Assembly (NCBI GenBank): GCA_951217055.1
Contig: OX578286.1
Span: forward strand, 37,418,345 to 37,482,344
Direction of reading: 5' to 3'
Source: Gerris lacustris
Lineage: Eukaryota; Arthropoda; Insecta; Hemiptera; Gerridae
DNA length: 64,000 nt
Positions 1 through 10,640 of the stretch are shown here, piece by piece. A program made the translations under genes and the position numbers. The notes beneath the pieces are model-generated. The model was given only the letters and a program-made list of their open reading frames with translations. It was not told the DNA's origin and ran no database searches. Every line of letters begins with the position of its first letter. The stretch's first letter is position 1.

Positions 1-700
1 TATTTTGTTTTTATCCTACTTTCTACAAAAATAAACATAAACCAAATTTCTACGTACGAATCACTAAATAACAAATTCATTTTTCCCCGTGGAACAAGAT
101 AATATTTGATCGAATAATATTAGATTTTACCACAAAAAATTAAATACATACGCATACGAGTATAATAGCAATTTAATTAGTTTTGTTTACAAGATTTCAA
201 TATATAAAGTTCGTGGTCTTTTACACACGTCATATTTCAGTACAACAATAACAATCCAAGTTTTATCAATTTTATCTCTTTATGTTGGACAAAATTCTTA
301 AAATAATAATATACATCTAAAAAAAATTTCCCGTGATAGCTATCATAAGCCATAAATATAAATACGAGTATATATATATGTATAAAAATATTGATATGTG
401 TAATCGCGTTTGCGGTTTTCTAATGGATATATTACGTAAGCATTCATTCATAAAGGAAATGTATTATTACTATACAATTTACTACATTTGTAATGTTCTC
501 TTATCTTGAAAGACTAAGTTCATTCATAAAATAATGTATATCATATATGAATATCTTATCTGTTTTAGTTCTATATATTATATAAGACCGTATTATATAC
601 TTATATAACAACATTATACACTTTTACACACAACATATATATATATATTTGTTCTGTTATATTTTCTCTTATCGCCATCCTGTGATTGACGTTTCTTTTT
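1..700. other. AT-rich stretch, nothing recognised
   Basis: Very AT-rich DNA with short TA runs (about 367-380 and 636-650). I see no coding region, no inverted repeat of note and no match to the repeat families found elsewhere in the window. Confidence 0.6.
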
Positions 701-1165
701 GCTTCCGAGCTTACCGAAGGTAACGGAAGCTATGTGATCGTTCTGAAGAACGAAAAAATTTTTTATCTCCGATTTCAAAAATTCCAAGACAGAATTGGTC
801 CCGTGTCTGTCTGTCGATCAGTCTGTCTGTATTTTTTTTTTTTTTTTAATTAACTTTTAAAATTGTGTTTTTGTCGGTCTGTCACTCAATTTTTGCGAAC
901 CACCATATCTTAAAAACTACTTGTCCGATTTTAATAAAATTTAGTTAGTAGGTAATAATTAGCCCATTGTTGGTCCCATATAAATTTCAACCTTCTGCAC
1001 TTATTTGTTTATCTTCCACATGCTCACAAACATACATTTATTTACACCTATATCTTTAAAAGTAATCATCTGATTTTTATGAAATTTGGATGGGTTGTCG
1101 AAAATAGCCCGCAGATAGCACCCCCCTATTTTCAACCATCTGCGCACTTTAAATCGTGCTAAATT
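701..1165 (+). repeat. F1 interspersed repeat, near full length
   Basis: F1 is the most frequent repeat in the window. It opens with a hairpin (701-730, GCTTCCG pairing with CGGAAGC and TTACC with GGTAA). A second small hairpin follows (GTTCTGAAGAAC). After that come the phrases 'tccgatttcaaaaattccaagacag', a TGTCTGTCTGTC tract, and a motif resembling GATTTTAATGAAATTTGG. Further landmarks are TCTTCCACATGCTCAC and the end near 'gtctgcgcactttaaat'. There is no open reading frame of note, so this is a non-autonomous repeat of unknown class. The other copies are listed separately. Confidence 0.75.
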
Positions 1166-1755
1166 AATATGTCAATATGCTATACTGCCGCATGGCTAGC
1201 TGATTCACTGACTGACATTAATGTTTACCCACTTCCAGAAGAGCAAGAGACTTGCGGTTTGCTCGACGCGCAACATCCATATTGTGAAACAAAATAATTA
1301 TAAAAAGTACCTTTTTCCCTCTCCTTCCCCCCTTAAAATAATAAAAAATGCCAACATGATTTTTAAGCTGTTTTGGGGGCTTATTGGGGGATAAACGGTA
1401 AGTCGTATTAGAAAACGGATAGCACCAGAGGTAACTGATTTTGAAAGATCTACAACTTTGGTCTTATGACTTTTTGTCGTATCATCATCGGTTGTGCTTT
1501 TGATGGTTATAATTTTGGTATTATTTTTTTCTATTTTTGTCTTTGAATGGCCATAGTTTCTATAATAGTTGACCAATTTTATTTCTGATTGCGGCGATTG
1601 AATCTCACACTAATGCTCCTTAAATTGAGTATATTTTATTTCATTAGTTCATCCTATTTGCTGAGAACATGAGAGTAAACTTTTTCGCCATGTCCTGCAT
1701 CGTTTCGTCGCGTCCGACTCATCAGGGGCCCGACGATGCCCACCTAACTCTGGAC
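1166..1755. other. Unannotated spacer
   Basis: No gene or repeat family recognised. A short open frame on the minus strand (1298-1576) is K/T-rich, has no recognisable domain and was not accepted. Confidence 0.5.
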
Positions 1756-2010
1756 TCTGGACCTATACAAGATCAAGAAGATCAGATATAGGACTTATCA
1801 GAGACGAGCGTGCTCTCATACCGCCATTCTTGCTTGGCTTGCAAAACACATTAGCAATGTAATACCGTGTTTTTGCACACTGCAATAGGCTACACCATTT
1901 GCATTACATTGCTAATGTGTTTTGCCAGCCAAGCAAGAATGGCGGTATGAGAGCACGCCCGTCTCTGATAAGTCCTATATCTGATCTTCTTGATCTAGTA
2001 TAGGTCCAGA
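1756..2010. mobile_element. Long foldback palindrome (108-bp arms)
   Basis: Positions 1756-1863 and 1903-2010 are reverse complements with only a few mismatches, separated by a 39-base spacer. The arms contain a run such as 'ccgccattcttgcttggc' and its complement. The segment would form a long hairpin as RNA or single-stranded DNA. It has no coding potential. A foldback MITE is the simplest reading, and I could not identify a clear target duplication. Confidence 0.8.
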
Positions 2011-2189
2011 CAGTAGCGTACACAGAAAATTTTTTCGGGGGGGGCCCAACCTAATTTAACTTATATGCGGGTTTAGCATACCCCATAATTTATTATAATT
2101 GTAATTTCTCCCCCTTTTCAACACTCTAATTTAAATTTCTAACCTCATATTTAATTAAATTAAAATCCTATGAGGTAACACCTCACTAT
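2011..2189. other. G-run and spacer
   Basis: The start 'cagtagcgtacacag' followed by a G-run (2037-2044) resembles the terminus of a DNA transposon, but no partner end was found. The rest is AT-rich without features. Confidence 0.3.
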
Positions 2190-2610
2190 GTGATGTGATC
2201 GTTCTAAAGAACGATTATGTCTCTGATTCCAATAATTCCAAGACAAAAATCTGTTCCAGTTATCAGACATTTTTGATCCCGTTTCTGGCTGTTAGTCTAT
2301 CTCTCGCTTAATCATTGCGAACAATTCTTAAAAACTACTCTTTCGATTTTAATGAAATTCGGATGGCAGTTAATTAGCATATAAAAAGTCAATTGTTTTT
2401 CCTATATAAGGTCCAATCTTCTGGTCCCATTTCCCTCCACCACATTTCTCCACCTGCCACCATTTCTCTTCCACATGTGCACACACATACATTTATTTAC
2501 ACCTTATCTTCAAAAATATTCATCTGATTTTATAAAACTTATCTGATAGAAGATCACAGATTAATTTTAACTGTCTGCGCTGTTTAAATGTTGGTAAATT
2601 GATACTTTAA
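2190..2610 (+). repeat. F1 repeat, 5'-truncated copy
   Basis: It begins near the second F1 hairpin (GTTCTAAAGAAC) and lacks the first. It keeps the 'tccaagacaaaa' phrase, the 'gattttaatgaaattcgg' motif, the 'cttccacatgtgcacac' block and the terminal 'gtctgcgctgtttaaat'. It lies tail to tail with the next F1 copy. Confidence 0.7.
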
Positions 2611-2639
2611 ATCATGTAAAAATCAAACCAATTTTGACT

Positions 2640-3125
2640 AATTTAAAAAAGGGGGGAAATTGAGTAAATTTAACATGAATAAAGTATCAATATAGCAATA
2701 TTTTAAAAGCGCAGACGGTTGAAATTATTCTTGGGTTATCTGCGGGCTACTTTAAACAAACCATTAAAATTTCATAGAAATCAGATGAGTACTTTTGAAG
2801 ATATAGGTGTAAATAAATGTATGTCTGTGCGAATGTGGAAGAGAAATAAATAGGTGCAGAAGATTGAAACTTATGCGGGACCAGCAATGTTATAACCTGG
2901 CTAATTATGACCTACCATCAAAATTTCAATAATATTGGACGAATAGCTTTTAAGATGTGTTGGTTCGCAAAAATTGAAGGACAGGCGGACACGGGACCCA
3001 AACTGTACCCTGATGTTGAACAGATTTCTGTCTTGGAATTTTTGAAATCGGAGACATAAAAATTGTTCGTTCTTCAGAACTGTCACATATCTTCCGTTTC
3101 CTTTGGTAAGCTCGGAAGCAAAACG
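2640..3125 (-). repeat. F1 repeat, reverse copy
   Basis: This is a reverse-orientation copy. It runs from the 'gcgcagacggttgaaatt' end to 'ggtaagctcggaagcaaa' at 3107-3122, which is the reverse of the first F1 hairpin. Two overlapping minus-strand open frames here (2901-3284 and 2950-3165) are translations of the repeat and are not genes. Confidence 0.7.
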
Positions 3126-3550
3126 TGATCCATACTGCAAAAGCAAACGTGGATTTGGAGCACATACGAATTTGAAATTTGTATCTAGAAGAGAATTCTT
3201 CTCTAAGAAAATTAAATACCTATTGCAAAACAAAAGAATCATTCGCTCATTCGCTGGGTAATTACATGGGACATTTAACATCAAATGTTTTCTGAACGCT
3301 TTTTGAGTTTTTAGATTTAAATTTACTATTACTATGTAATATGAATCAGCTTTTTCACAAAATGATAAACTGATTTATTTATATTGCCACTGATTTCCCA
3401 CTACATGTCGACGAACACTAGTCCGACCTAAGTCAGCAAGAGGGGAATGCCGCATAGACAAGAGGACCCACGTAGCGTTCTACACACAATCCTGCTCTAA
3501 AACAAAAATTTGCTACTGAAATCCACAACCATCATTTTTCCGTTTAAGCC
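3126..3550. other. Unannotated spacer
   Basis: Nothing recognisable. A GC-richer patch at about 3400-3480 has no coding frame. Confidence 0.4.
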
Positions 3551-4190
3551 AGTCTAGTGTGCATATTTTAATTCAATTAATTTAATTCCATCGGCAAAAG
3601 TTCGAGTTAACTCGGGCCTCATTTAATTTAATGTGCTTAACACCTAGGCCGAGCCGGCAATCGGGTCTATTATTGAACGCATCCCAATTTATTTTGATGC
3701 ATAATTTCCATCGACAAAATCGGGCCTACTAGCAATCAGGCCGATTCATTGTACTCATCCTAATCAATTCAATGCACTTAATTCTATAGCAAAAAATCCG
3801 GGCCTAGCTGTCAATTGGAGCAGTCTATTTTTACGAATCCAAATTCAATTCATTGCATTAGGATTCGTAATGAATTGAAATTGAAGCTGTCCTATAATGC
3901 AACCTATGCTATTGAACTGGACTGAAACCACAAAAATCATTGAATTCAATTGGCGAAAAATCGGGCCCAGCCGAAATCGGGTCGATCAAGTTTAATATTT
4001 TTAGTTCCACTGGCAAAAATGAAGGCCTAGTCGGCAAATGAGCCGATTTATTTCATGCATCCTAATTTAATTCAATGAATCTAATTCCATCAGCAAAAAT
4101 CTAGGTCCAGCCAAAATCGGGCCGCTATAGTGTTTAATAGTTTTAGTTTCATCGACAAATATCCGGGCCCAGCCGACAGTCGGGCCGGTA
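3550..4190. repeat. Degenerate tandem repeat (about 60-120 bp unit)
   Basis: The phrase 'aattccatcggcaaaa' followed by 'tcgggcctagccggcaatcgggcc' recurs in diverged form near 3582, 3705, 3781, 3936, 4004, 4085 and 4145. Each copy is followed by AT-rich text such as 'catcctaatttaattcaatg'. Spacing is irregular, so this is an old, eroded array. It abuts a TA-rich tract and then the truncated 5' edge of PLE-A. Confidence 0.7.
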
Positions 4191-4243
4191 TAGTATATAT
4201 ATTATATATATACTATATATTATATATATATATTTATATTTTA

Positions 4244-5085
4244 GATGATACTAGGACTATGATATCTTTGGACGTTCAATCGCTGTTCACTAACATTCCT
4301 CTAGATCTTGCTTTCCAATTGGTTAGCAAACAGTGGTCTAAGTTTGGTAGGAGCACAGGGATGTCGAAACAGATGTTCCTGTCTGTACTTGAGTTAGTGT
4401 GTGATGCTAGGTACTTTGTCTTTGAAGGGGTAGTTTATCAACAGTGTTATGGCCTTCCTATGGGGTCTCCGGTTTCACCTGTGTTGGCGAATATTGTCAT
4501 GTGTAAGCTTTTAGAGGATTGTTCTAGTCAGTTAAGTACTAGTATTAAGTTCCTTGCTCTTTATGTGGATGATTTGTTTCTTATTATTAATAAAGGAGAT
4601 GAGCAGCTGGTATTGGATACTTTTAACTCTTTCCATGCAAGGCTTAATTTTACTATGGAGTTAGAAAACAGCGGTTGTTTGGCATTTCTGGATATCAATG
4701 TGATAAGGGGTTCAGATAACTCCTTGTTAACAGATTGGTATATTAAGCCTACCAGTTCGAGGAGAGTACTTAATTTCCAATCCTCACACATAATGTCACA
4801 AAAAATCAATTGCGTTCAAAACTTGGTCAAGAAAGTGATTGATATCAGTAGTCCTTGTTTTCTCATAAAAAATAGGAGAAGGTTACAAACTTTTTTCAGT
4901 AACAATGGCTACCCCACTCAATTAGTGAATAGATGCTGGTATCGTCACTATAACCATAATTTGAGTACTAGGAGGAGAGAGGAGAGTCCTGCTGCTTATT
5001 TCAAGTTCCCGTTCATTGATGGCTTATCTCAGGGTATTCAGAGGATTTTACGACGAGAAATACCTCAGATTGGTTTAGCTTTTTA
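4244..5085 (+). pseudogene. Penelope-like element PLE-A: reverse transcriptase fragment
   Basis: The translation carries the reverse transcriptase core of a Penelope-like retroelement. Motif A is SLDVQSLFTNIPL. Motif B is YGLPMGSPVSPVLANI. The catalytic motif C, YVDDLFLI, is encoded at 4562-4573 (YVDD). A following AFLDINV block and the conserved PFIDGLSQGI region are also present. Everything upstream of motif A is missing: the frame is open back to an ATG at 4130, but that part reads through TA repeats and the neighbouring tandem array, so the start is not genuine. Coding ends where a 617-bp element was inserted after ...QIGLAF. The GIY-YIG half of the same protein lies at 8113-8493. This is a dead copy, diverged from the intact array at 36-45 kb. 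Confidence 0.9.
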
Positions 5086-5708
5086 CTTTCTCATATAAAG
5101 AGAAAGTATTGTGATGGCGCGAAAATTCGATTTTGAGATTTTGATGGATTTACACGTTTTGAGGTACCCTGAGTCCAAAAAAGTGGTTTTTAAAAAATGT
5201 CTGTCCGTCGTCTGTCGTCTGTCGTCTGTCGTCTGTCTGTGCAGACACCTGGAGCCTAAACTACTGGGCCGATTTTGACAAAATTTGGCATACATGTTCA
5301 GAAAAATCATACCCCGAGGCGAAATCGAGAAATGAATTTTAGCTCCAAATTTGGGGGCGCTACCCCCCAAAAACTCTGAAAAAACGTGAAAAAAAATTAT
5401 TTCTCGAAAACGGTTCCGACGATTTTGATTAAAAAATTCTAAAATGTAGTCCATTTAAATACGGATCCAACGATATAAGCAGTTTTCCCGGGAAAAATCT
5501 AGTTCCTGAGAAAATAGCTTAAAACGTGGACGGGAGATCCCGGGTTCGATTCCCCGCCCTGGAGAAGTTATTTTTATGGCAAATTTTGATATAATTTTCA
5601 ATAATAATTAAACGTACTTACAAAAACCAATAAATGGCAAACATTGGGTAAGTAATTATTAACTTGTATATGAGAAAGTTTGTCTGAGTTGTCTCGGACC
5701 GATTTTTA
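5080..5708 (+). mobile_element. TTTTTA-hairpin element (F2), full length, inserted in PLE-A
   Basis: The element spans 5086-5702 and is bracketed by direct TTTTTA copies (5080-5085 and 5703-5708), read as a target-site duplication. It opens with the hairpin CTTTCTC-atataaa-GAGAAAG, followed by a tract of GTCTGTCGTCTGTC repeats and the motif 'gattttgacaaaatttggc'. Near the 3' end it carries a tRNA-type pol III B-box (GGTTCGATTCC, 5543-5553) and closes with 'atatgagaaag...ctcggaccga'. There is no open reading frame. Removing it joins the reading frame of PLE-A exactly. Its class is unknown: it has a SINE-like B-box but MITE-like subterminal inverted repeats. Confidence 0.8.
5543..5553 (+). promoter_or_regulatory. 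Pol III B-box-like motif in F2 element
   Basis: GGTTCGATTCC matches the tRNA B-box consensus. It recurs at the equivalent place in the F2 copies at 35472 and 49949. No convincing A-box was found upstream at normal spacing. Confidence 0.45.
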
Positions 5709-6611
5709 CAGTAGTTGCAGGCAGTGCCGGATCTAAGGGGGGGCTGCGGGGGGCAAGCGCCCCAGGCGGCACGCCCGGGGGGCGGCAAAACGAGGTGGAA
5801 AAATAAATTGATAAATAAAGGAAAAATAATAAAAAGTTCACGAAAAAAAAAAAAAAAAAAAAATAGGTGAAATGTAATTTTTAATAATATGTAATATAAT
5901 TACAGTTATCTTGTCCAATCTGATATACCCACCCTTATTAACTTCGTTTACCCTTTTTTTCTTTACAGTTCATGTGAAAGAAAGCATATTGAAGTTTTCA
6001 AAAAACTATTTAAGAAGTTCAATCAAGAAAGACTCAAACTGTTAACGCAAATAATAATACTATTAATACTTTTTGTGAGTCCATTTACTGGTCAAATTTG
6101 TCAAAATTGTGTACCAATTTTTTTTCACCCATCCAAATTCTAAACCAAAATTTTTCTATATTATCATAATCCAATAATACACAGATTTCTTTGAATATTC
6201 GCTCATTAAGTCATGGTGCTGACTGGTCTTTTTTATACGAATTATCTCGCTTCCTATGGCTCTGAGACAATAAGGGAAACTTCGGAACGCATTATTATCC
6301 AAACGGTTCATTGTATGTAAAAAATGAACACATTTTTTCTTGTGTGAAATTTTGGATTCTTAAATTTTGATCTTATCCTCAATGGTCTCCGAGTCAAAAG
6401 AAGCGAGATATTCACAAAATCACGTAAAAAGTCGTGCAAATACAATCACAATGCAAGTTATAGTAGAACTAGGTTTTTGCTAAACCGTTCTTTGTACGTA
6501 AAAAATGAATGAGACCTTTTTTGTGGGAAATTTAGTTGTTTTGCTTTTTGATAATAATTTTAATTTGTCTCCGAGCCATAGGAAGCGAGATATTTGTAAA
6601 AATACGTTGAA

Positions 6612-6705
6612 TTGATATGGCACATCCCTTCCTCGCATCCCATTACGTACTTTATAGATTTTATGCATTTAAAGCCATTATTGTCTATTTTGTTTCACTA
6701 TCTCC
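6612..6705. repeat. Short repeat R9, copy 1
   Basis: The phrase 'ttcctcgcatcc..tacgtactttat.gattttatgc' and the trailing 'ccattattgtct' recur, diverged, at 21710-21795 and 29683-29750. The same orientation is kept in all three. No function is visible. Confidence 0.6.
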
Positions 6706-6759
6706 CCGTTTTTAATCTGCCAAAATTGTTTGGATTTTTACCCAAATTAAAGTATCAAT

Positions 6760-7100
6760 TTAGCAAAAATTAAAGAACTTTAATAGTTGCATACAAATCG
6801 GAAAAGTACTTTTGAAGCTGTAGGTTTAAATAAATTATGTTTGTGCGCTTGTGGAAGAGAAACAAGTAGGCGCGAAAGGAAACTTAATAGGCTAATCATG
6901 ACCTACCATCCAAACTTCATTAAAATCTGACGAGTAGTTTTTAAGATATGTTAGTTCGTAAAAAAAGTGACCGACAGACACGGACCCAAAAATGTTCCCT
7001 GATGTCTGAATCTATCTTGGAATTTTTTAAATCGTAGACCTAAAAATTTGTCGTTCTTCAGAACGATCACATAGCATCAGTTACCTCGGTGAGGTAGGAA
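6760..7100 (-). repeat. F1 repeat, reverse copy nested in hAT-1
   Basis: This diverged reverse F1 carries 'gacctaccatccaaacttcattaaaatc', 'cttggaattttttaaatcg' and the hairpin-bearing end 'gttcttcagaacgatcacatagc'. The terminal GCTTCC hairpin is decayed. Confidence 0.65.
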
Positions 7101-7499
7101 GAAAAAAATATCAATAAATAAACAGTAATTTATTGCCAATATTAACAAATTAATATATTACATGATATGTAATACAATAATAAAACGTAAACATTTTACA
7201 TTAACTAATTTAAATAAGTTATTACATCTATTTGAAGACCAACAAATCAAAACAAACCTATATTATTACTGGAATAAATATGGTTGCCTTAGTTATGGAT
7301 CAATAGTCAAGTTGATATTAAAATTGCTAACTGGGATTCCCACTTACATTTTTATGTGGGATGCAAATATAAACTTGTTTTTTCGTTTGTTTATTTGCAT
7401 ACTTTAATGGATGTTTGTTTATATGCTTAGTTGAGTGTGGATCTACTTGATTCAGTTGCTATATATAGGAAGTTGTGAAGGTATTTCATAATGAAACTG

Positions 7500-8036
7500 G
7501 AAGAATAAATAGCATAGTATAGTGTTACAGGTAAAAAATATTTTTTTTAAGTCTACACCCCGATTTAGATAGTAAAGGTTTCAAAAATTCTGCAGAAATA
7601 ATTTTAAGCAAACTTAAAGTTGCTGTTTTAGCTGAAAAAGCTCTAAAAAAAATAGGTTCTCCAAAACGCCTAAAATTCACCATTTTGAACCTAATTTTCT
7701 AAAATTTGCCGAGGGAGGCCCCCCGGACCCCCCTTTGGGCAGGAGGGTAACCCCTCCTAATGGATTTAGAAGAATTAATAGCATAGTATACTGTTACAGG
7801 TTAAATAAAATAGAAATTATCATTATTAATTGGTATTTTAAACGCAATATAGAATAGGTACTGTAGTTTTAGCTGAAAAAGCTCTAAAAAAATGTTCTTC
7901 AAAACGTTTAAAATTCACCATTTTTGCACCTAATTTTATAAAATTTTCCGGGGGTGGCCCCCCGGACCCCCCTTTGGATTTATTTGAGGCTAAACCTCTC
8001 AAGTTCCCCCCCCCCCAAATTCTACTGCTAGATCTG
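7500..8036. repeat. Internal tandem duplication of about 270 bp in hAT-1
   Basis: The block 'agaattaatagcatagtata.tgttacagg', then 'gttttagctgaaaaagctctaaaaaa', 'aaaattcaccatttt' and the GC-rich 'ggccccccggacccccctttgg' occurs twice (about 7500-7745 and 7765-7975). Confidence 0.7.
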
Positions 8037-8112
8037 CCCCTGTGTAGCAAGGGCGGCAAAATCTGCTTTTGCCCCCCCTGAGAATAAACCTAGATCCGGC
8101 ACTGGTTGCAGG

Positions 8113-8493
8113 GTTGGCTCTCTCTATACTAGATTAAAAGATAAATGTCCAGTTCACTTACTATCTAATGTAGTGTATGCGATCAGTTGCCTGGATTGTG
8201 ATAAAATATATTACGGGGAGACCTCTAGGTTTCTTAAAGAAAGAATGTACCAACATGAGTATAGTGTTAGGACACGCAAAATTACGTCCACAGCTTTAGC
8301 TCTACATTCAGTCAACCACAGTCACAAGTTTAACTTCCAGGAGGTAAAGGTGTTAGCTCAGGAACCGGATGAGCATAAGCGACGTACCCTGGAAATGCTA
8401 TTTATTAAAAAGGATCCATTATCATTAAACTTTCGAAGTGATATTGATAATTTGCATGGAGTTTATTCTGGACTGATTGTACAAGAAACATAA
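8113..8493 (+). pseudogene. Penelope-like element PLE-A: GIY-YIG endonuclease fragment
   Basis: This is the C-terminal half of PLE-A, in frame from position 8113 to the stop at 8491-8493. The GIY-YIG nuclease module is visible: VVYAISCLDCDKIYYGETSRFLKER, with Tyr of the GIY block, a CxxC pair typical of insect Penelope elements, YYG in place of YIG, and the conserved Arg of FLKERM. A histidine pair (ALHSVNHSH) and a Glu in the RRTLEMLFI helix follow. The domain nicks DNA to prime reverse transcription in this family. The 4244-5085 fragment continues directly into this frame if the F2 and hAT-1 insertions are set aside, so both insertions came later. Confidence 0.9.
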
Positions 8494-9035
8494 ATATGGA
8501 GGGTCGAAAATGATGAGTTTTTGTAGTTAGGACAATTTTTGAATTCAATTTGAATGTAGTTTCAGTGTGTTGCCGCTAGATGGCGCCACTGGTTTAATTT
8601 TAGATTGTTACCTTTTCTTTGTTATCTTTTTTATATTTACCTTGTTAAACATTTTTCACATTTATTTATTTATTTATTCTCATTCTCTAGTCATTTTTTC
8701 TTAAATTGTTTGAATATTCTAGTCTTTTTTAAAAAAATCTCAAAACATTTTTATTCAATAGTATGTTACATTAGTTCTCATTCCATATGTTTCTCATTGT
8801 AAGTTTCTCTAGCTTTGTGTTTTTAAGTTTAGTTTTTCTAATTGTAAACTCTTTTAATCTTAATTGCATCCTGTGTAAACTTTTTGTATTTTCTTTTGTT
8901 TTAGATCCTATGAAGAAGGTTTAAAGAATAAACCGAAACGTCGGGGTTTTGAGTATGTTGTGAGTGAATAGTGTTTTTATGACCGAGCCCTGGGTTTTCT
9001 CTGTGCTTATATAATATTCGCGGTCGTGTGTTTTT
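8494..9035 (+). mobile_element. PLE-A 3' untranslated end
   Basis: Non-coding sequence follows the PLE-A stop. It includes 'gccgctagatggcgccac', an AT-rich middle part and the conserved 'ccgaaacgtcggggtttt' terminal block. The end is set approximately, at the TA microsatellite near 9040. Confidence 0.6.
8909..8945 (+). ncRNA. Degenerate hammerhead-ribozyme-like motif of PLE-A
   Basis: The segment reads TGAAGA (8911-8916), a stem GGTTTA/TAAACC, and then GAAAC. This is the order of the hammerhead core (CUGANGA, helix II, GAAA). Penelope-like elements are known to carry such motifs near their ends. The first core C is replaced, so catalytic activity is doubtful. Confidence 0.45.
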
Positions 9036-9040
9036 CGTAT

Positions 9041-9066
9041 GTATATATATATATATATATATATAT
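9041..9066. repeat. (TA)n microsatellite
   Basis: Simple alternating TA run just after the PLE-A end. Confidence 0.9.
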
Positions 9067-9239
9067 TCTTGTAAGCACGATAGCTCTCAAACGAATTGAG
9101 GTGTCAAAATGGAACTTGCACCGAAAAATCAAGTTCGTTGAGATGAGGATCCCTATTAAAAATGGGATATTTATGACGACTTATTATTATATATTTTTAG
9201 GCATAGTTGGTTTTTCTTTAACAAGTTAAGGTTTAAATG

Positions 9240-9600
9240 CAGGTCTTGCAGTTACTTTGTTGCTTCTGCGTTTCTAGGTCCTTGATGTTAGGTAACTCAA
9301 GGTCCTTCACATCCCTATAAGATAGACCCTCAAACTCAAACTACATTTCCCGTTCAACACTTGATCAACTTTAGTTATGGGATAGATTTGAATCCCTTAT
9401 AGACATTGCTGCTTCTGCTTTTCTGAATCATTTCACATTGTTGCTTCTGTGTTTCTAGGTCCTAGATGTTAAGTAACTCCAGGTCCCCATATACTTAATA
9501 AGATTGACCCTCAATCTTAAACTAAATTTCCCGATCAACAATTGATCAACTTTAGCTAAGGGATAAATTTGAATCTCTTTTGACAAATCGCTGCATAACA
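9240..9600. repeat. Tandem duplication, about 181 bp unit
   Basis: The block 'ttgcttctg.gtttctaggtcct.gatgtta.gtaactc' with the following 'gaccctcaa.ct.aaact' and 'ttgatcaactttag' occurs at about 9260 and again at about 9441. The copies are clearly diverged. Confidence 0.75.
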
Positions 9601-9895
9601 TTTAACCATTTGCACAACACTATCTCTGGGTTTAAGTATTACATAAAATTCAATAATAAATCCCTTGATTTCATAACAATCTGCAAACATTAATAAATCT
9701 GAAAATCAGAAAAAAGGGGAATCCTTCTTAACAAGTTTGACGCAACTTTACCTAACAGTCCTATACTTGGGATTTCCAAGTCAGCTGTAAAGATTCGCCG
9801 AACAACTTGAAATGCTTATTATAACTATTTCTCCCCTCACTAAGTACAAAATTTACTCTATGAGTAATGTTTAATTACATGCTATAAACTTATTT

Positions 9896-9938
<43 letters not shown>

Positions 9939-10105
9939 CGGTTATATTTATAGATATTCTCGTATTATCTAAAAATAAATGAATGAAGTAAGTTGTAAAC
10001 AGTTTTCCAAAAGATCAATATTGATAATAAATTTCCTTGCTTCTGGGAATCCCAATTGTATTCCAATAACTACTTTAATAGGGATTCAGGCAATACATAA
10101 TCATT
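9601..10105. other. Unannotated AT-rich stretch with (TA)16
   Basis: A TA microsatellite lies at 9901-9932. No gene or known repeat was recognised in the rest. Confidence 0.5.
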
Positions 10106-10455
10106 TTTATATTTTAATCTTTACAATAGTTTCGCTTCGATCGGTTTGTCTGCCGTTCAAAAAGCACCATTGCTAACTAACATATCATGAAACTGATTGT
10201 TCGATTGTAATGAAATTTGGATGGTAGGTAAAAATTAGACCATTGTTGGTTCCCGTATAATTTTAAACCTTCTGCGTCTATTTATCTCTGCGTCTAGTTT
10301 CTCTTTCACATTTGCTATTTGCTCGAAAGTATTTTTTAAAAGAACTCGTTTGATTTAAGAGAAATTTGGATGGTTTGTCGAAAGTATAGCCCACAGATGC
10401 GGTCTCATATTGAAATCAACCGTCTTTACTCATTAAATATTCCTCAATTGATACT
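10106..10455 (+). repeat. F1 repeat, 5'-truncated copy
   Basis: It contains the F1 landmarks 'gtaatgaaatttggatggtaggta', 'ttagaccattgttggt' and 'tttggatggtttgtcgaaag', ending near 'caaccgtct'. It has no hairpin head. Confidence 0.65.
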
Positions 10456-10466
10456 TTTATTTGTAA

Positions 10467-10640
10467 AAAAAAAAAAAATCAAATCAAAAACAAAAACCAA
10501 AAAACAAAAACAAAGAACAAATACAGTAAACAAAAACAAAAAACAAAAATCAAAAAACAAAAACAAAAACAAAATAACAAAACAAAAACAATTATGAAAT
10601 TTAAAATAAAAAGGAGGGGTTAAAATAAAAAAAAATAGAC
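10467..10640. repeat. A-rich low-complexity tract (AAAAAC-like)
   Basis: Runs of AAAACAAAAAC and similar words. Open frames on both strands here give only K/N/Q-rich or F-rich low-complexity peptides and are artefacts. Confidence 0.85.

Larger units (their letters stand above)
5714..8112. mobile_element. hAT-type DNA transposon (hAT-1), non-autonomous
   Basis: Terminal inverted repeats CAGTGCCGGATCTA (5722-5735) and TAGATCCGGCACTG (8091-8104) are perfect over 14 bases. They are flanked by a perfect 8-bp target duplication, GTTGCAGG (5714-5721 and 8105-8112), which is diagnostic of hAT-like transposition. The 2383-bp interior has no transposase. It holds a poly-A run (about 5848), the 'gcacat..cttcctcgcatcc' repeat, a reverse F1 copy and an internal tandem duplication. 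The element sits inside PLE-A just downstream of the F2 insertion. Confidence 0.88.

Noticed and set aside
4130..4243. ATG at 4130 as the start of the PLE-A protein
   Set aside because: The first 38 codons come from the tandem array and TA repeats. Homology to Penelope RT begins only at 4244.
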